13,773 nt of DNA from Treponema sp. (lineage in GTDB: Bacteria > Spirochaetota > Spirochaetia > Treponematales > UBA12059), in contig JAAYUR010000379.1 of the NCBI GenBank assembly GCA_012517645.1, forward strand, positions 1-13,773, given 5' to 3'. Every line of letters begins with the position of its first letter. Position 1 is the first letter of the stretch. A program made the translations under genes and the position numbers. Shown here one piece after another: positions 11,841 through 13,773 of the stretch. Below the pieces are notes generated by a model, which did no database searches, was not told where the DNA came from, and saw only the letters and a list, made by a program, of their open reading frames with translations.

Positions 11841-13773
11841 AGGGGCCTCCCGGCGGCTTCGTTGATCAGGTCCTTCATGGGGATCTCCAGGGCCAGGGGC
11901 CGCAGTGTGCCCGGGGTGGTCCGGGCTGGATCGATCCCGGCCTTCCGGAAGACCTGGGGCAGGAGGACCGAGCAAGTCTTGGACCCGCAGGCCCCCATGC
12001 CCACCCGCAGGGTCTTGAGCTGGTTCACGTCGGTTACGGCGTTCTCCCGGATGAATCGGACGATCTCGCCCACGGTGATCCGTTCGCAGCGGCAGACCAC
12101 GGCCTCGTCCGGCAGGTGTTCGAAACGCGGCGCCGGCAGGGGCCGGGTGGCCGCCTCGGCCTGGACCCGGATCCCGATGGCTTTGGGGGCGTTGGCGCGG
12201 CTGACCTTCAGGGTCAGGATCCAGGTGCGGTATTTCCGGTTGAAGACCTTCTTCAGGAGCTCCGCGTCCTCCAGGAAGGTTCCCTCCTGGTCCAGGACGG
12301 GCAGGCGGGTTCCGGGCTCGAAATCCGCATTGAACTCGAAGGGCAGGACCACCTCGGCCCAGTCCTCGTCCAGGCGGCGCATGAGGGACATGGCCAGGCC
12401 CGGACAGGCGGCTACGCAGACCGTGCAGCCCTTGCAGGAGGATCCCTCGAAGTAGGGGAGGTCCATGATGGTTCCCTTGCGCTCCTTGAGCCGAATCGAA
12501 TGGGTCGGGCACACGGTGGTGCAGGGGTTGCAGGGGATCTCCTCGGTGCAGAAGAAGACGGGCTTCCAGGACTCCGACGGCACCTCCTCGTCCCGGCAGA
12601 TGTTGTCCCCGGGCCGGGACTTCAGGACCTCCCGCTTGGCCAGCCAGGACTCGTCGATGTCCACCTTTTTCCCCAGGAGCTTGGCCAGGCTCAGGGCGGC
12701 GATCCGGCCCCCGAACATGGCGCTGGAGGCCTCCGCGATCTCCTCCGCGTCCCCGGCGGTGACCGCAAGGAATCCGAAGCTCACAGCCTGGCGGTAGAAC
12801 TCGTCGCAGGGCGAGAGTCCCGCGGCTACCAGGACCGTGTCCACCTCGTAGGTCCGGGCGGTGGACAGGATCGGCCGCCAGTCCTTGTCGACCTCGGCCA
12901 CCGTGGCCCGCTCGACCCTGCCGTCCCCCTCCACGGACACCACCGTGGTGTTCAGGTATACCGGCACGCCCATGCGGATGATCTTGTCCGCGTGGACCTT
13001 GTAGCCGTTCACCTTGGGCAATATCTCCACGATCCCGGCCACCTCGATCCCCGCCTGGAGGGCGTGGTAGGCCCCGATGAGGCCCACGTTCCCGGACCCG
13101 ATGATGAGTACCCGCCGGGCCGCCCGCACCAGGTCCCGGTTCACCAGGGTCTGGAAGGCCCCGGCGCCGTACACGCCGGGCAGGTCGTTGCCCGGGAAGA
13201 GGACGCTCTTCTCCCGGGCTCCCGCCGCCACGACCAAGGCCTTGAAGTCCACGAGGACGTAGGAATGGTAGTTCCGCCAGATCCCCGCCTTGCGGTCCTT
13301 GTAGAGGCCCGCCACGGGAGAGTTCTCCAGGACCGTCACCCCCGGGAGGGATCGGATGTCCGCCTCCAGGCGCCGGGCGATCTCGATCCCCCGGGTGCCC
13401 GCGTAGCAGTCCTCCTCGGAGCCGAAGAACTTGTGGGTCTGCAGGACCAGCTTCCCGCCCAGGGATGCCTTGTCGTCCGCCAGGATGACGGACAGGCCCA
13501 GGCGGGCCAGCTCCGCCGCGGCGGCGAGCCCCGAGGGTCCTCCCCCGATCACGAGGACGTCCGCGGAGAGGGTTTCCCCGGAGACGGCCGCCAGCGGGGC
13601 GTCCCGGGCCGGGAGCTGCGGGAACCCGTGGAGGGTCCGCACGTCCATGCCCGGCGCCAGTGGGGTGATGCAGGCCTTCCGGGCCACCCCGTCGATCAGG
13701 ACCGTGCATTGGGAGCACTGTCCGTTGGCGCAGAAGATGCCCTGGGGGGCGTCCCCCCGGGGGTGGACGGAGA
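11837..13773 (-). CDS. FAD/iron-sulfur oxidoreductase large subunit, HcnAB-like fusion (5' end beyond the window)
   Basis: The frame continues to the right edge (644 residues visible), so the gene starts outside; GTG 13687 is not its start. Visible order: a [2Fe-2S] Fer2_4 domain with Cys14-x4-Cys19-x2-Cys22-x11-Cys34; an FAD domain with GGGPSG (76-81); a second dinucleotide site GSGNVG (225-230); a Cys cluster 408, 414, 417, 421 (the last three CxxCxxxCP) and 446, 449, 452, 456 (CxxCxxCxxxCP), a two-[4Fe-4S] ferredoxin-like insert; and a C-terminal BFD-like [2Fe-2S] site, Cys560-x-Cys562 with Cys595-x4-Cys600. HcnA and HcnB are usually separate proteins; here the parts are fused with an extra ferredoxin. 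It likely carries electrons from the DAO-type subunit to a carrier or the membrane. The substrate is unknown. Confidence 0.88.
   Translation of the reverse strand, partial: SVHPRGDAPQGIFCANGQCSQCTVLIDGVARKACITPLAPGMDVRTLHGFPQLPARDAPLAAVSGETLSADVLVIGGGPSGLAAAAELARLGLSVILADDKASLGGKLVLQTHKFFGSEEDCYAGTRGIEIARRLEADIRSLPGVTVLENSPVAGLYKDRKAGIWRNYHSYVLVDFKALVVAAGAREKSVLFPGNDLPGVYGAGAFQTLVNRDLVRAARRVLIIGSGNVGLIGAYHALQAGIEVAGIVEILPKVNGYKVHADKIIRMGVPVYLNTTVVSVEGDGRVERATVAEVDKDWRPILSTARTYEVDTVLVAAGLSPCDEFYRQAVSFGFLAVTAGDAEEIAEASSAMFGGRIAALSLAKLLGKKVDIDESWLAKREVLKSRPGDNICRDEEVPSESWKPVFFCTEEIPCNPCTTVCPTHSIRLKERKGTIMDLPYFEGSSCKGCTVCVAACPGLAMSLMRRLDEDWAEVVLPFEFNADFEPGTRLPVLDQEGTFLEDAELLKKVFNRKYRTWILTLKVSRANAPKAIGIRVQAEAATRPLPAPRFEHLPDEAVVCRCERITVGEIVRFIRENAVTDVNQLKTLRVGMGACGSKTCSVLLPQVFRKAGIDPARTTPGTLRPLALEIPMKDLINEAAGRPL

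Noticed and set aside
13685..13687. GTG at 13687 as start of the large oxidoreductase subunit
   Set aside because: The frame upstream encodes a clear [2Fe-2S] motif with three cysteines and continues to the window edge, so the gene is truncated by the window.
11841..13718. 1008-codon reading of the DAO-type gene
   Set aside because: The upstream part is the shadow of the large subunit; the GTGA overlap and GGAGG fix the start at 11840.

Overview
The window is GC-rich, densely coding bacterial DNA with strong G/C third-position bias, which is why many long antisense ORFs are open. The best taxonomic hint is a LuxR-type protein with six predicted membrane segments ahead of its C-terminal HTH, a design I associate with Spirochaetes (Treponema/Spirochaeta relatives). 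The organism assignment is an inference with moderate-to-low confidence. I see no tRNA, rRNA, CRISPR array or transposase.

Layout. (a) 1-2382: the N-terminal part of an HTH/WYL-type regulator (minus, cut by the window edge) lies divergent from pruA, delta-1-pyrroline-5-carboxylate dehydrogenase (plus). The gap holds overlapping promoter candidates and an 18-bp perfect palindrome covering the pruA ribosome binding site and start codon. (b) 2383-2818: a 436-nt convergent intergenic region without a credible gene, almost filled by consecutive dyads. The last is a 224-bp fold-back element with two 66-nt arms, and it overlaps the apparent terminator of the next operon. (c) 2819-5970: ugpB-ugpA-ugpE (minus), a glycerol-3-phosphate-type ABC importer without an ATPase gene in view, with three back-to-back hairpins between ugpB and ugpA. 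(d) 6094-6381: a small membrane-anchored DUF4359-like protein. (e) 6555-7807: a plus-strand overlapping pair, a PIN-domain nuclease and a protein of unknown function with a possible PD-(D/E)XK-like N-terminus and a winged-helix-like C-terminus. (f) 7802-7909: a 7-nt-periodic repeat with arms in both orientations, which supplies the stop codons of both flanking convergent genes. (g) 7902-10340: a minus-strand unit of a hypothetical protein, a membrane LuxR-type regulator and a class I/II aminotransferase. Its promoter seems to give a leaderless mRNA, with two strong dyads upstream. (h) 10692-13773: an FAD/iron-sulfur oxidoreductase pair (minus). The larger subunit is cut by the right edge; the smaller is a DAO-fold dehydrogenase/oxidase. 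A clear intrinsic terminator follows.

How the parts may work together: the FAD/Fe-S pair belongs to the broad family of HcnBC, opine oxidases, D-hydroxyproline dehydrogenase and dye-linked proline dehydrogenase, so it oxidises an amino or imino acid. With pruA about 8 kb away and no PRODH/PutA in view, a proline or hydroxyproline oxidation role is possible but unproven. The clearest candidates for something undescribed are the PIN/unknown-protein pair, the fold-back element, and the twin-dyad leaderless promoter.
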